A stretch of DNA of 64,000 nucleotides from Photobacterium ganghwense (GCF_003025595.1 NZ_PYMI01000005.1:185478-249477), one strand, 5' to 3'. Shown: positions 29,867 to 39,042, counted from the stretch's first letter. Numbers and translations: made by a program. Notes: generated by a model from the letters alone, not told the origin.

Positions 29867-30288
29867 TACTGTATTTCCTTCGCCCAGGCTTCCTGAGTAC
29901 GGCTTACTTGGTTTTCGCCACTGCCACACGTGGCGGTACTGACAAGATAAAAGGTGTTGATTGTGCCTTCGGCACCAGATACTGCGTGCAGCGTGCAGGC
30001 CACGTCTGCGCTGCAATGAAAATTATTTGCCGGTGCAAAATGGGTATTTGTACACGCTGCCGTATTAGGCGGTTGATTTAACGGGAACAGCTCGCTCAAC
30101 GTTACTTCATTGGCGGAGTGCGCAGTGAACCAAGCGCGGGTACCCAACACTTCTTTGGTGGTGATATCTTGATTGGCCCAGTCAACTCGAATCATGGCGG
30201 CGGCCAATAAAGACATCACAACAATCACAAACAGCGACACAATAAGTGCGCTGCCATGTTGTTTCTGTCGAGGGGAATTACTGAACAT
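29866..30288 (-). CDS. mshP: MshP, MSHA minor-pilin-like biogenesis protein
   Basis: The 140-residue protein has an N-terminal hydrophobic helix (about 13-31, SALIVSLFVIVVMSLLAAA) like PilX/MshP proteins but no classical prepilin cleavage motif (HGSALIV rather than GFTLIE). Six cysteines are seen in the C-terminal part, suggesting disulphides in the periplasm. It overlaps mshO by 11 bases and mshQ by one, so these genes are co-translated. Confidence 0.85.
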   Translation of the reverse strand: MFSNSPRQKQHGSALIVSLFVIVVMSLLAAAMIRVDWANQDITTKEVLGTRAWFTAHSANEVTLSELFPLNQPPNTAACTNTHFAPANNFHCSADVACTLHAVSGAEGTINTFYLVSTATCGSGENQVSRTQEAWAKEIQ

Positions 30289-31021
30289 TGATCACCTGTA
30301 CGCTGTGATTGTAATGCGCCCTTTCGCCACTGCGCGGATCGGTAAACGTCATTTCTAAATGCACCAACCCATTACTGTTTAGCGCCGCGCCTTCTGATAC
30401 CGCTGCAAATTGAGTCAGCTTTTTACTGATTACGTAGGTATCGCTTCCCTGCACCTGACGCGTCAGCGACACACCATCAAAACAAAACGCCACTTGTTTT
30501 CCAACCAGATAAAGGCGCTTTCCCGGAGACTGCGTCGTCAGTGAATGCTTATAGGTTAGCGTTCCCAGGCCATTGGCTATCATTGCCCGCTCAGCTCGCG
30601 GTAATAAAACGTCCTGATACTGAGCGGGATTCATCAAGCCCACGGCCACCCCCAGATTTTTAATCGCTGGCTGGCCACCCGCTTCTGCTGTCCACATTGA
30701 AACGTCCTGCTGCCGCGGTATGAACCCAATCGAATGGCTTGATGCGGTAGGTTGCTGCAGATAAAAGCTACTCAGGTAAATAGGGAAAAACGACAGGCAA
30801 CCATCCTTGACCGCGACACTGTTGGGAGCGGCATGACGGATTTCACGGCTCAGGCGTTCCGTGACAAATCGAGCCTCGGACTGTAACCGTTCACGCTCAA
30901 CCGTACTGACATAACCATCAGCGCCAAAGCGCAGAAAACTGCCTATCCCCAGTGAAATGATGGCCAGTATCACCAGTGCTATCAGTAACTCAATGAGCGT
31001 AAACCCTTTCATTGCCCGCAT
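30278..31021 (-). CDS. mshO: MshO, MSHA minor pilin
   Basis: The 247-residue protein starts MRAMKG-FTLIELLIALVIL, with a type IV prepilin peptidase site after the glycine and the pilin helix. This class of pseudopilin (PulJ/PilW-like) helps start the pilus. GGAG lies nine bases before the ATG, and the start overlaps the mshD stop (TGATG). The position mshD-mshO-mshP is standard for msh clusters. Confidence 0.9.
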   Translation of the reverse strand: MRAMKGFTLIELLIALVILAIISLGIGSFLRFGADGYVSTVERERLQSEARFVTERLSREIRHAAPNSVAVKDGCLSFFPIYLSSFYLQQPTASSHSIGFIPRQQDVSMWTAEAGGQPAIKNLGVAVGLMNPAQYQDVLLPRAERAMIANGLGTLTYKHSLTTQSPGKRLYLVGKQVAFCFDGVSLTRQVQGSDTYVISKKLTQFAAVSEGAALNSNGLVHLEMTFTDPRSGERAHYNHSVQVINVQ

Positions 31022-31623
31022 CAGTAGTTACTCCTGTAGGCAATGAAAACATATTCCCCATAGCGTGTTGTCTTGATGGAGACAGTGATTCGCTTGTGAG
31101 CAGTTACCTGCTCATGCGGCGTTCCGACAAAGCCTTCATCATAAAAAACATCGACTTCAGCCCAGATATTGGCATATTCATCACCAGGCACGAATTGGCT
31201 GAGCGAACCACGCCAGACTTTTCCTTTGCATTGAGATCTCGTGCCCCAACATCCTTTAAAGTCATCCACATCATCAGCAAGGGCGGTATTCAGGCTACCC
31301 TTGGGGTCTGTTTCACCACTTTCAGCCCCCAGCAGCTCCGGCGCCGTACATTCGATAAATGTGTCTATGACCGGCAATTTTTCCCCGCACCGAATCAGGC
31401 TGTCACCATTCGGATCTGAGCGACTGTCAAATTTCCGGGCCAGAATTTCATTAAGCATGGCATGGCCAATAGCTGCGGCCCGGGCCTGATATTGCGGAAT
31501 CGCAGACCGTTCCACCTGAGGAAACAGGAAGCTGGTTAACGTGACCATGGCGATTCCCATTACCACAATGGCAATGATCCCCTCAATCAGCGAAAAGCCT
31601 TTGGCGCGTTGATACGGGATCAT
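31021..31623 (-). CDS. mshD: MshD, MSHA minor pilin
   Basis: The 200-residue prepilin has the cleavage site RAKG-FSLIEGIIAIVVM near residue 8. I use ATG 31623, with AAGGAG seven bases upstream and an ATGA overlap with the mshC stop. A TTG two codons earlier is less likely. It is related to PilV-type minor pilins that prime fibre assembly. Three cysteine-containing segments in the body suggest disulphides. Confidence 0.9.
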   Translation of the reverse strand: MIPYQRAKGFSLIEGIIAIVVMGIAMVTLTSFLFPQVERSAIPQYQARAAAIGHAMLNEILARKFDSRSDPNGDSLIRCGEKLPVIDTFIECTAPELLGAESGETDPKGSLNTALADDVDDFKGCWGTRSQCKGKVWRGSLSQFVPGDEYANIWAEVDVFYDEGFVGTPHEQVTAHKRITVSIKTTRYGEYVFIAYRSNY

Positions 31624-32159
31624 TGACAAGCTCCTTCGCTCAGGCTTCCCTTGCCGATAAATCCTTCACGATTAATACAAAAACTCAGTTGAGTGTTATC
31701 CCTGGCCGTCAGCGAAATTTCGCACCCCAGCTCGCAGACAATACGCCCCAGACTGTCGACAGGACGGCCCAGCAGGTCAAAATACAAAACTGAAGGGGCC
31801 GGATGCGGGCTCGTTACCGTGAATCGGGTCTGGCTGGTTGTTCCTAACAGTACGTCACTGTTGAGGCTGGACGCTGTAGGACAGACGGTGTCCACCATTC
31901 GCCCCAGACAAGAATCTTTCTCACTGCTCCCTGCAATGATGCGCAGCGGATAACGGATACGCTGGATTTCCGAGTCTTGCGCCTGCATCGCACTTAACTG
32001 GATTTGACGGGTAATGGTCATGGCCTGATCGCGGGCGACAAAGGCATCAAAATGGCTGCGACCAAAGAGGCGAGAAGCCGCTGTGGCACCAAGGATGCCG
32101 ACCAGCAGAATCACCACAATAAGTTCAATTAAGGTAAAGCCACGTTGACTGGCGGGCAT
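31620..32159 (-). CDS. mshC: MshC, MSHA minor pilin
   Basis: The 179-residue prepilin starts MPASQRG-FTLIELIVVILL. The body contains several cysteines (for example CLGRMVDTVC and CELGC). This is a FimT/GspH-like minor pilin. It follows mshA by 105 bp, a gap with two strong hairpins, and overlaps mshD by four bases. Confidence 0.9.
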   Translation of the reverse strand: MPASQRGFTLIELIVVILLVGILGATAASRLFGRSHFDAFVARDQAMTITRQIQLSAMQAQDSEIQRIRYPLRIIAGSSEKDSCLGRMVDTVCPTASSLNSDVLLGTTSQTRFTVTSPHPAPSVLYFDLLGRPVDSLGRIVCELGCEISLTARDNTQLSFCINREGFIGKGSLSEGACQ

Positions 32160-32194
32160 AAGTGCACCCTGAAAATGTAACTGGGAAGGACAGG

Positions 32195-32255
32195 CTATTT
32201 ACTCAGGACATATATTCGAGAATGCCCTGAGTAAATAGAGCTCCGAAGAGCTCTA
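32195..32255 (-). other. Two adjacent hairpins after mshA (13-bp repeat and C(UUCG)G stem)
   Basis: In the minus-strand transcript the first hairpin is TAGAGCTC-TTCG-GAGCTCTA (32255 down to 32236), an 8-bp stem with the very stable C(UUCG)G loop. The second pairs CTATTTACTCAGG (32238-32226) with CCTGAGTAAATAG (32207-32195), 13 perfect pairs. The stems share three bases (32236-32238), so they compete at the junction. Partial termination or protection of the major-pilin mRNA is likely; this is inference. Confidence 0.65.
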
Positions 32256-32264
32256 TATAAAATA

Positions 32265-32771
32265 TTATTTACAAGCGTCAGTTAATAGCGTGATTGTCGG
32301 CTCGCTATTGTTATTTTTCGCTTCTGTGTATTGGATGTAACATTTACGGTTGTTATCGTCTAAATCTTTCTGATTTTGATCTTTGTACTCAGAGAAAGTC
32401 AGCAGAATGGAGTTATCTTTAGCGCTGTCTTTCACGATAACCCAGTCACCGTTATCTTCAAAACCAGTCAGCGCAGCAACAATACCTTTATCTGTCGCTT
32501 TCGGGTAGCCGAATGCGATTTCAACAGTTGTACCTGACGCTGTTACTGACTTGTTCGCTGTACCAGCTTCTGACTCCAGGCCTTGAATGGCCGCTTTGCC
32601 GTAAACAATGCCCGCAGCGCCTTTCATTGCACCTTCCAGACCGGTTAGCGCAGAGTGACGAGCATCACCTTGCAGGTTCAGAAAACGAGGGGCTGCAGTA
32701 ACGGCCAGGATACCCAGAATCACGATAACCACAACCAGCTCAATCAGCGTAAAACCGCCTTGACGTTTCAT
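32265..32771 (-). CDS. mshA: MshA, major pilin of the MSHA type IV pilus
   Basis: The 168-residue protein begins MKRQGG-FTLIELVVVIVIL, a classic class IVa prepilin site. It has a small globular domain with a C-terminal cysteine pair (CYIQYTE and the final DACK) forming the D-region. MshA polymerises into the pilus used for surface landing and chitin or mannose attachment. Its own ribosome site is AGGAGAAAC. It lies between mshB and mshC, with strong RNA hairpins immediately downstream. Confidence 0.93.
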   Translation of the reverse strand: MKRQGGFTLIELVVVIVILGILAVTAAPRFLNLQGDARHSALTGLEGAMKGAAGIVYGKAAIQGLESEAGTANKSVTASGTTVEIAFGYPKATDKGIVAALTGFEDNGDWVIVKDSAKDNSILLTFSEYKDQNQKDLDDNNRKCYIQYTEAKNNNSEPTITLLTDACK

Positions 32772-32803
32772 AAGTTTCTCCTAATTTTTATGTTTCTATA
32801 CGC

Positions 32804-33382
32804 TTAGCGTATTACAGTCTGCACCAGACCTTTGGCAGGCTGGTAAGTGAAGTAGTGACCGGAGGTCACATCTGAGTTACCACCGCCGTTACTGCTGGCA
32901 GAGGCCAGTTGATAATAGCGGCAAGCATTCTGGTTATTTTCCTGAGTCAGTGATGCAAAGAACAGGTATTTACCGCCCTGCGCTTCGCTGCTGTCACTGG
33001 TCACTTTCGGTGGATTCTGTAACAGGTTATCCATCAAAGCGACGCAGTCGGTTGCTGACAAAGCGGCAACCGCTTTATTTGTCAGGGCAATCGGGTATCC
33101 CACACTCGGGTTGTTCGCATCTTCGGCCTGAGTCAGGTAAATGTCAGTACCGTCATAGTTAACCATGTTACGGTTATCGCTTTTTGGTCGACCATACGCT
33201 TCCCATTGTGCACGTACTGACAGCACGGCGGTGGCATAACCACCGGCAACCCCTTCAATGGACGCTTTCTTCGCTTCGTCGGTCACGTTAAGAAAACGTG
33301 GTAATGCAGCAACAGCCAACAAACCGACAACGATAATTACGATGACTAATTCCACCAGGGAAAATCCGGTTTGCTTTTTCAT
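32804..33382 (-). CDS. mshB: MshB, MSHA pilin-like protein
   Basis: The 192-residue prepilin starts MKKQTG-FSLVELVIVIIVV. The mature part carries two cysteines (TDCVALM and NACRYYQ) about 46 residues apart. It resembles a pilin subunit immediately upstream of the major pilin gene, as in other Vibrio msh clusters. It is probably a minor component of the fibre. It lies 42 bp after mshF and 32 bp before mshA. Confidence 0.9.
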   Translation of the reverse strand: MKKQTGFSLVELVIVIIVVGLLAVAALPRFLNVTDEAKKASIEGVAGGYATAVLSVRAQWEAYGRPKSDNRNMVNYDGTDIYLTQAEDANNPSVGYPIALTNKAVAALSATDCVALMDNLLQNPPKVTSDSSEAQGGKYLFFASLTQENNQNACRYYQLASASSNGGGNSDVTSGHYFTYQPAKGLVQTVIR

Positions 33383-33424
33383 CTTGGGATTTACCTTTTA
33401 TTATTTTTTGTCAAATCAACGTCA

Positions 33425-33910
33425 TCACTTTTCGTAATGCGTCAAAAAACCGTTAATTCGTATTGTCTCATTTTCATAAAATAATGCCACCCATTTTCCA
33501 TGGCTAATTTGATAAAAACACGAGTCATAAGAATATGATGTAACAGTACTTTTACGTTCGAAATTTAAATATTCCAATTCAGAATTTCTCGAAGACAGCA
33601 AATTCCACGTTTGGGAGCAATCAATTCCCTTTTCAGAACGAATAATAGGCCAGCCATATTGAGTAAAGCCGTAATTTATTCCGTTAATTGAACTGTATTC
33701 AGGTCGGTTTTCAAGCTCCCATTTTTGACGAATGGAGGCCGCACTTTTCACCATAGTTTGAGTCAAAACTTTGACTTGGATCTCTTCCGCCCGATCAACA
33801 AAATGTTCACCCTGCACCATTAATATGGTGACCGTCAGCAGCAACAAACTCCCCCACAAAAAGACATAGAGCCGCCGCTGCTGAAGCCACTTATACACCT
33901 CTGGCCACAT
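33425..33910 (-). CDS. mshF: MshF, small MSHA biogenesis membrane protein
   Basis: The 161-residue protein has one N-terminal membrane helix (about 15-34, VFLWGSLLLLTVTILMVQG) and a small periplasmic domain with two cysteines (about 97 and 130). I start at ATG 33910 (MWPEVYKWLQQRR), which overlaps the end of mshG by 20 bases; a longer frame to 33973 runs further into mshG and has no family support. The gene is visibly more AT-rich than mshG and mshE. The identity rests on position between mshG and mshB. Confidence 0.8.
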   Translation of the reverse strand: MWPEVYKWLQQRRLYVFLWGSLLLLTVTILMVQGEHFVDRAEEIQVKVLTQTMVKSAASIRQKWELENRPEYSSINGINYGFTQYGWPIIRSEKGIDCSQTWNLLSSRNSELEYLNFERKSTVTSYSYDSCFYQISHGKWVALFYENETIRINGFLTHYEK

Positions 33911-35111
33911 CGAGCAGACTCCACATCGGCAGGAAGATGCCGAGTGCCAGCAACAGCACCATGGCTGCCACAATTAACAACAAGATAGGCTCAATACGCG
34001 CCGTTAAAGTTTTCAGGTCGTAGTCCACTTCGCGATCATAAAATTCCGACGCTTCAAACAGCAGTTCGTCAACCTGACCAGTTTCTTCCCCTACCGCAAT
34101 CATCTGTAGGACAAGTGGGGTAAAGACCCCTGACTGGCTGGCTGTGGCCGCAATACTGTTACCGGATTCAATCCCCATTTTCATGTCAATCAGCCGGGTT
34201 TCCAGGTAGCGGTTGCCCAGCGCTTCCGCGGACATCTGAATCGCCTGATTAAGCGGCACCCCCGCCCGAATCATTAATGAGAAAGTACGGGAAAAACGGG
34301 ACAACTGGGCGCGATTAACGATATCGCCCACAATAGGCACTTTCAGACGCCACAGATCCCACTTTTCACTGCCCGCCGGTGTTTGCCGCCACAGGCGCAC
34401 CCCCATCCAAGCCACCACCAATCCCCCAAGCATCAACGGCCAGTAACCGACAAAAAAGTTCGAGCTGGCAATCAGGATGCGGGTCGGCAACGGCAACTCC
34501 ACGCCAAACCGGCTGAACATAGACGCAAACTGCGGGATCACTTTGATATTCAGGATCACCATCGCCAGCATAATGGCACTCATGACAAACATCGGATAAC
34601 GCATCGCGGATTTAATACGGCGACGGGTTTCCATTTCCTGCTCGTAGTAATGCGCCAGCTGCAGCAAGGTGTCATCCAGCCGACCGGTGTTTTCCCCGAC
34701 CTGAATCATCGAGACAAACAAGGTATTGAAGACCCGTGGATGCTGCTTCATCGCCACCGACAGCGGCTTACCATTGGTCATTTCCGCCACAACGGATTCC
34801 AGTGTGCTTTTCATCAAGGGATGCGTCGCACTCTGTCCCAATCCTTTCATGGATCGCAGCAATGGCACCCCGGCTTTCGTCAGGCTGTACAGTTGACGAC
34901 AAAAGATCACCAGCATTTCCAGCGGGATGGTGCTCTTAAACAACTGGTTCAGATCCAGCCCGTTGCTACGGGCATTCGACTGACGGAGTTCCAGCGGGAT
35001 GATTCCCTGTCTCAGCAGCAGATCGGCCGCCGCATCCTGACTGGCCGCTTCAATATGTCCGCGCCGTAGTTCGCCCTGAGCGCCACGACCGCGGTAGTTA
35101 AATACAGGCAT
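33891..35111 (-). CDS. mshG: MshG, inner-membrane platform protein of the MSHA pilus
   Basis: The 406-residue protein is a GspF/PilC-family platform protein with two repeats of the T2SSF domain (about 70-195 and 275-395; FCRQLYSLTKAGVPLL and FSRTFSLMIRAGVPLNQ begin equivalent segments) and three membrane helices. It connects the MshE ATPase with the growing pilus. It starts 34 bp after mshE and overlaps mshF. Confidence 0.93.
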   Translation of the reverse strand: MPVFNYRGRGAQGELRRGHIEAASQDAAADLLLRQGIIPLELRQSNARSNGLDLNQLFKSTIPLEMLVIFCRQLYSLTKAGVPLLRSMKGLGQSATHPLMKSTLESVVAEMTNGKPLSVAMKQHPRVFNTLFVSMIQVGENTGRLDDTLLQLAHYYEQEMETRRRIKSAMRYPMFVMSAIMLAMVILNIKVIPQFASMFSRFGVELPLPTRILIASSNFFVGYWPLMLGGLVVAWMGVRLWRQTPAGSEKWDLWRLKVPIVGDIVNRAQLSRFSRTFSLMIRAGVPLNQAIQMSAEALGNRYLETRLIDMKMGIESGNSIAATASQSGVFTPLVLQMIAVGEETGQVDELLFEASEFYDREVDYDLKTLTARIEPILLLIVAAMVLLLALGIFLPMWSLLDVARGV

Positions 35112-35145
35112 ACCCGGATCCTTTTATTCACAGCACCAGTGCCGG

Positions 35146-36861
35146 TTACAGTACAAAACCGTCGTGGTCATCACCTTCACCCAGCATCAGCACTTCCTCC
35201 AGGCTGGTGACCCCGTCCTGAGCCAGCGCCATCGCAGATTCAATCAGAGGCTGGTATCCCGGTGTCTGACGGGCGATCTGGGCAAACAGCACCGCATCTC
35301 CGGCACGCAGGGCATCCATCATGTCCGTATTCATTTCCAGCAGTTCGAAGACGCCAACCCGGCCTTTGTAGCCGGTAAAGTTACAGCTCTGACAGCCCCG
35401 CCCCTGACGGAACGGCACCCCGGCATGCTGCGGGAATCGAGCCATCAGCCATTGCTGTTTAGCCGCATCCGGCATCACACTTTCAGCGCAATCCTGACAC
35501 ACCCGGCGAACCAGACGCTGTGCGAGCACGGCGCGCACAGCACTGGCAACCAGATAGCCCGGCGCGTCCATGTCCATCATGCGCAGCGCACTGTCAATCG
35601 CGTCGTTGGTGTGCAGGGTCGACAAGACTAGGTGACCGGTCAGGGCCGAACGCAAACCAATTTCCACCGTTTCCTGATCACGCATCTCACCCACAAGAAT
35701 AATATCCGGGTCCTGGCGCAGGAACGTCCGCAGAATCGACGAGAACGTCAGGCCAATCTTGGTGTTCACCTGCACCTGATTGACCCGCGGCAGGCGGTAT
35801 TCCACCGGGTCTTCCGCCGTGATCAGCTTCTTGCCCGGCTTATTGAGTTCACTCAGCGCGCCGTACAGCGTGGTGGTTTTCCCTGAGCCTGTTGGCCCGG
35901 TAACCAGAATCATGCCGTACGGGCGCTTCAGCTGACGGCGGAAGCGATGCAGGATCGCCTCCGGCATCCCGATTTGATCTAGACTCAGAATACCCGCCGA
36001 CTGGTTGAGCAAACGCATCACCACCGATTCACCATGCTGGACCGGCATGGTCGAGACCCGCACATCGACGGAGTTGCCACGCACTTTCACATTAAAACGG
36101 CCATCCTGAGGCAAGCGTTTCTCGGAAATGTCCAGCCCGCTCATCAGTTTCAGGCGCAGCACCAGTGCCGAAGCCACGCTGGTTTCGTTCAACAGAGTTT
36201 CATGCAGCACCCCGTCGATACGTTGACGGATACGCAGCACATCGCTGTCCGGCTCAATGTGAATATCGGATGCGCCGACCTGAATCGCGTCTTCAAACAG
36301 GGAATTGATCAGTTTGACGACCGTGACTTCATCGTTATCGGCATCATCAAACCCGAACCGGAAATCCGATTCCTGCTGATGCTCGGCTTTCAGCTGCTCA
36401 GCAAAAGAAACAATTTCCTGAGTCCGGCGGTAGTAACGGTCGAACGCCGCAATCAGCTGGCGCTCCGGCGCAATCACCAGCTCCACCCGATATTGCGCCA
36501 GCTGGTTGTAGACCGCTTCCTGTGCTGCCAGATCTGCCGGGTCACTCATCGCCACCCGAACCGTGTCGTCCCGGCGGCCAATAACCAGTGCCCGCAGCCG
36601 ACGGGCATGCACTTCTGACAGCAAAGTGACGGATTCCATCTCGACCGTCACCCGGTTGAGATCCACCAGCGGGATATCCAGCTGACGGGACAGGAATTGC
36701 AGCATCTGCTGCTCGGTCAGGAACCCCATGCTGATCAGGGTGGCGCCCAGCTTGCGGCCGGTCGCTTGCTGCTGATCCAGTGCCTGCTCAAGCTGGCTCT
36801 GATCCACAATGCCTTCTTCGACCAGCAGGTCACCCAGGCGTTTTCGAAGTCTGATCGGCAT
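35146..36861 (-). CDS. mshE: MshE, pilus extension ATPase with c-di-GMP-binding N-domain
   Basis: The 571-residue ATPase drives MSHA pilus extension. The N-terminal 145 residues carry MshEN motifs (KRLGDLLVEEGIVDQSQL, then GRKLGATLISMGFLTEQQ), which in V. cholerae MshE bind c-di-GMP. The core has Walker A GPTGSGKTT (about residue 327), the Asp box and Walker B region DPDIILVGEMRD, and a C-terminal zinc cluster (CQDC and CQSC). This ties pilus activity to the second messenger. It lies two bases before mshG's upstream gap and immediately after mshN. Confidence 0.95.
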   Translation of the reverse strand: MPIRLRKRLGDLLVEEGIVDQSQLEQALDQQQATGRKLGATLISMGFLTEQQMLQFLSRQLDIPLVDLNRVTVEMESVTLLSEVHARRLRALVIGRRDDTVRVAMSDPADLAAQEAVYNQLAQYRVELVIAPERQLIAAFDRYYRRTQEIVSFAEQLKAEHQQESDFRFGFDDADNDEVTVVKLINSLFEDAIQVGASDIHIEPDSDVLRIRQRIDGVLHETLLNETSVASALVLRLKLMSGLDISEKRLPQDGRFNVKVRGNSVDVRVSTMPVQHGESVVMRLLNQSAGILSLDQIGMPEAILHRFRRQLKRPYGMILVTGPTGSGKTTTLYGALSELNKPGKKLITAEDPVEYRLPRVNQVQVNTKIGLTFSSILRTFLRQDPDIILVGEMRDQETVEIGLRSALTGHLVLSTLHTNDAIDSALRMMDMDAPGYLVASAVRAVLAQRLVRRVCQDCAESVMPDAAKQQWLMARFPQHAGVPFRQGRGCQSCNFTGYKGRVGVFELLEMNTDMMDALRAGDAVLFAQIARQTPGYQPLIESAMALAQDGVTSLEEVLMLGEGDDHDGFVL

Positions 36862-36863
36862 GG

Positions 36864-38192
36864 TTAACCCTCTGCTTGGCTCAGCACGGTTAAGCGCTGC
36901 TGAATAAACTGTTGCGAGGTCGCGGAGATCCGCCCCATCAGCAATGCCTGCTGATAGGCCTCACGTGCTTGCTCGGCGTCATGACTGCGCTCAAGCGCAA
37001 TGGCCAGTCCCAGCCACCAGCGTCCGTCATACGGCTCTGTCTGGCTCAAGCGCTGGTAACTGCTTTTCGCCATCGCATTGTTCTGTAACTGCTGGGCCAG
37101 CGCCCCGCGCATGGCCAGATAACCACTGTGATCTTTTTCCGGCATCGCAGACAGCACATTCAGTGCGGCCTGGGGTTGCGACTCATTCATTAGCAGCTTG
37201 GCCAGCGTCAGACGCAGGTCCGGCTGGGTATGGTTGAATTCCAGCCCCTTTTGCAGCGTGTTGAGGGCATGGCGCGCATCGCCTCGGCCATAGTACAGCG
37301 CCGCCAGTTTCTGACGGGCCGACACCCATTCCGGCTGGTATTTCAGGGCCGCTTCGTAATAGCCGATGGCTTTGCGGGTATTCCCTTCTTTCATGGCCTT
37401 CTGGGCACGGTTGTATTCCACCTGTGCCAGTTGACCAGCATCCAGCTCAACGGTTTCAATCTCCAACTCGGCTGGTTGTTCGTCCGTGTCCTGCATGTCG
37501 TCATAAGACTCAAACGCGTCAACGTCTTCGTCATCATACGCACTGGCCACCGTCACAGGCTCGTCGTTCACCTGTCGAGACACCGGTGCTTGGCGCACGG
37601 CCATCTGTGGGGTCGGCTTTGTCTGGACTTCCGGCTCAGGCGTCACCGCCGAACGGCCAGCGGCAACACGGGAGTTCATGACTTGCGCCACGGTCGCCGA
37701 ATCCTCGGCCTGAGCAGTGCTCTTGCTCGTGGTTTTTGCTATGGCGCTATCTTTCGCCGCCATTTTCTGTGCAGCTATTTTTCCGCCAGCGGTTTCCCCG
37801 ACGGCTATTTCCTCGATGGCCTCGTCCTCGGTCGCTGTTACCGTTACTTTGCCCGCCGGGGCTTTAGTTTCTGGGACTTTAGCTTCCGGGGCTTTAACTG
37901 CCGCTGTTTTCGCTGTCGTTTCAGTAGCCGTGGCAACCGTATCATCAACCGTTGCGTCGGTGGCAGCGATGCCCGTGGCTGTTTTATCGGTAACAGTTTG
38001 TACCTGACCGCTTCCCAGCCACCAACCAACACCACCGGCTGCCAGCAGGCAGCAAACACCGACCACGCCCCAGCGCCAAGGTTTCGGCTGCGGCAACGGA
38101 GTCACAGCGGCAGGTTGCAGCGTTGCCGCAGCGGATGTCTGTTGCGCCTGTTGCTGGTGCAACGCACTTAATTTTTTATTCAGTTCACTCAT
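36864..38192 (-). CDS. mshN: MshN, TPR-containing MSHA biogenesis protein
   Basis: The 442-residue protein begins MSELNKKLSALHQQQ, has one membrane helix (about 43-62, WGVVGVCCLLAAGGVGWWL), a long Ala/Thr/Lys/Glu-rich low-complexity linker (about 65-230) and C-terminal TPR repeats (about 255-435). I chose ATG 38192 because the start fits the MshN pattern and avoids overlap with mshM; upstream GTG 38213 and ATG 38207 lie inside mshM. MshN is required for pilus assembly, but the exact role is unclear. Confidence 0.85.
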   Translation of the reverse strand: MSELNKKLSALHQQQAQQTSAAATLQPAAVTPLPQPKPWRWGVVGVCCLLAAGGVGWWLGSGQVQTVTDKTATGIAATDATVDDTVATATETTAKTAAVKAPEAKVPETKAPAGKVTVTATEDEAIEEIAVGETAGGKIAAQKMAAKDSAIAKTTSKSTAQAEDSATVAQVMNSRVAAGRSAVTPEPEVQTKPTPQMAVRQAPVSRQVNDEPVTVASAYDDEDVDAFESYDDMQDTDEQPAELEIETVELDAGQLAQVEYNRAQKAMKEGNTRKAIGYYEAALKYQPEWVSARQKLAALYYGRGDARHALNTLQKGLEFNHTQPDLRLTLAKLLMNESQPQAALNVLSAMPEKDHSGYLAMRGALAQQLQNNAMAKSSYQRLSQTEPYDGRWWLGLAIALERSHDAEQAREAYQQALLMGRISATSQQFIQQRLTVLSQAEG

Positions 38193-38197
38193 GGGTG

Positions 38198-39040
38198 TTA
38201 TTGCCATCCCCACAATACCGGAAACGTCCAGCGAGGCTGGCGCGCGCCCAAAGTATCTCGGATTGCCAGCAGCACGTCCTGACGATCAATGTGCTGGCGT
38301 TGTTCACTACAGGCTGCGAGTAAAGACTTATGACACAACTGGTTAATCAGCCGCGGAATCCCCCGACTGGCAGACCAGATCGCTTTTATCTCGGCCAGAT
38401 GAAAAAGTTCCGTCTCACAGCCTGAAGCGGCAAGACGGTGGATGATATAGGCTGCGGTTTCAGACAGATCCAGCGGCCGCAGACAACTGCGGAACGTGAT
38501 TCGCTGGCGGAACTGACGCAGGTGGTGCTGCGCCAACCGGGTATCCAGCTCAGGCTGCCCCAGCAGAATGATGTGCAGCAGCTTTTCCTGCTCGGTCTCC
38601 AGGTTACCCAGCAAGCGGACCACTTCCAGCGCATCGTCCGGCAGGGCCTGCGCCTCGTCTATCAGCACTACCACGGTTTTCCCGGCCGCTTTTCGGGCCA
38701 GCAGCGCCTGCTGCAGACCATCAGCCAGCAATGCCTCGTCACCATCGGTCTCGAGCGCCAGCTCCCGGGCCAGTGCGATTCGCAGCTCTTTGCCGCTTCG
38801 AGCCGGTGTCGGCAGATAGGCCAGCTCAAACTGCGTCGGCAGCTGGTTAATCAGCATCCGACACACCAGCGTTTTTCCCGTCCCGACCTCACCGGAGATC
38901 TGGATGATACCTTCTCCCATCGCCAGCGCCGCCAGAGTCGTTTCAATTGCCTCCAGGTGCGGAGGCAAAGCATGAAAAAGCCGGGTATTGGGAGTCAGCG
39001 CAAACGGCGCTGACGTGAGACCAAAATGGGACTGGTACAT
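38198..39040 (-). CDS. mshM: MshM, ExeA-like AAA ATPase of the MSHA system
   Basis: The 280-residue protein has a Walker A GEVGTGKT (about residue 49) and Walker B VVVLIDEAQAL (about 118), followed by LLGNLETEQEKLLHIILLGQ, typical of ExeA/GspA-type ATPases. In relatives these proteins help insert the secretin into the outer membrane through peptidoglycan. It lies 2 bp after the mshL stop and just before mshN, consistent with a role with the MshL secretin. Confidence 0.92.
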   Translation of the reverse strand: MYQSHFGLTSAPFALTPNTRLFHALPPHLEAIETTLAALAMGEGIIQISGEVGTGKTLVCRMLINQLPTQFELAYLPTPARSGKELRIALARELALETDGDEALLADGLQQALLARKAAGKTVVVLIDEAQALPDDALEVVRLLGNLETEQEKLLHIILLGQPELDTRLAQHHLRQFRQRITFRSCLRPLDLSETAAYIIHRLAASGCETELFHLAEIKAIWSASRGIPRLINQLCHKSLLAACSEQRQHIDRQDVLLAIRDTLGARQPRWTFPVLWGWQ

Positions 39041-39042
39041 GA

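Noticed and set aside
29867..30016. N-terminal extension of mshQ
   Set aside because: It would lie within mshP, while ATG 29866 has a ribosome site and gives a proper signal peptide.
37230..38171. 313-codon plus-strand frame opposite mshN
   Set aside because: The phenylalanine/arginine-rich product mirrors the low-complexity mshN linker and has no independent support.
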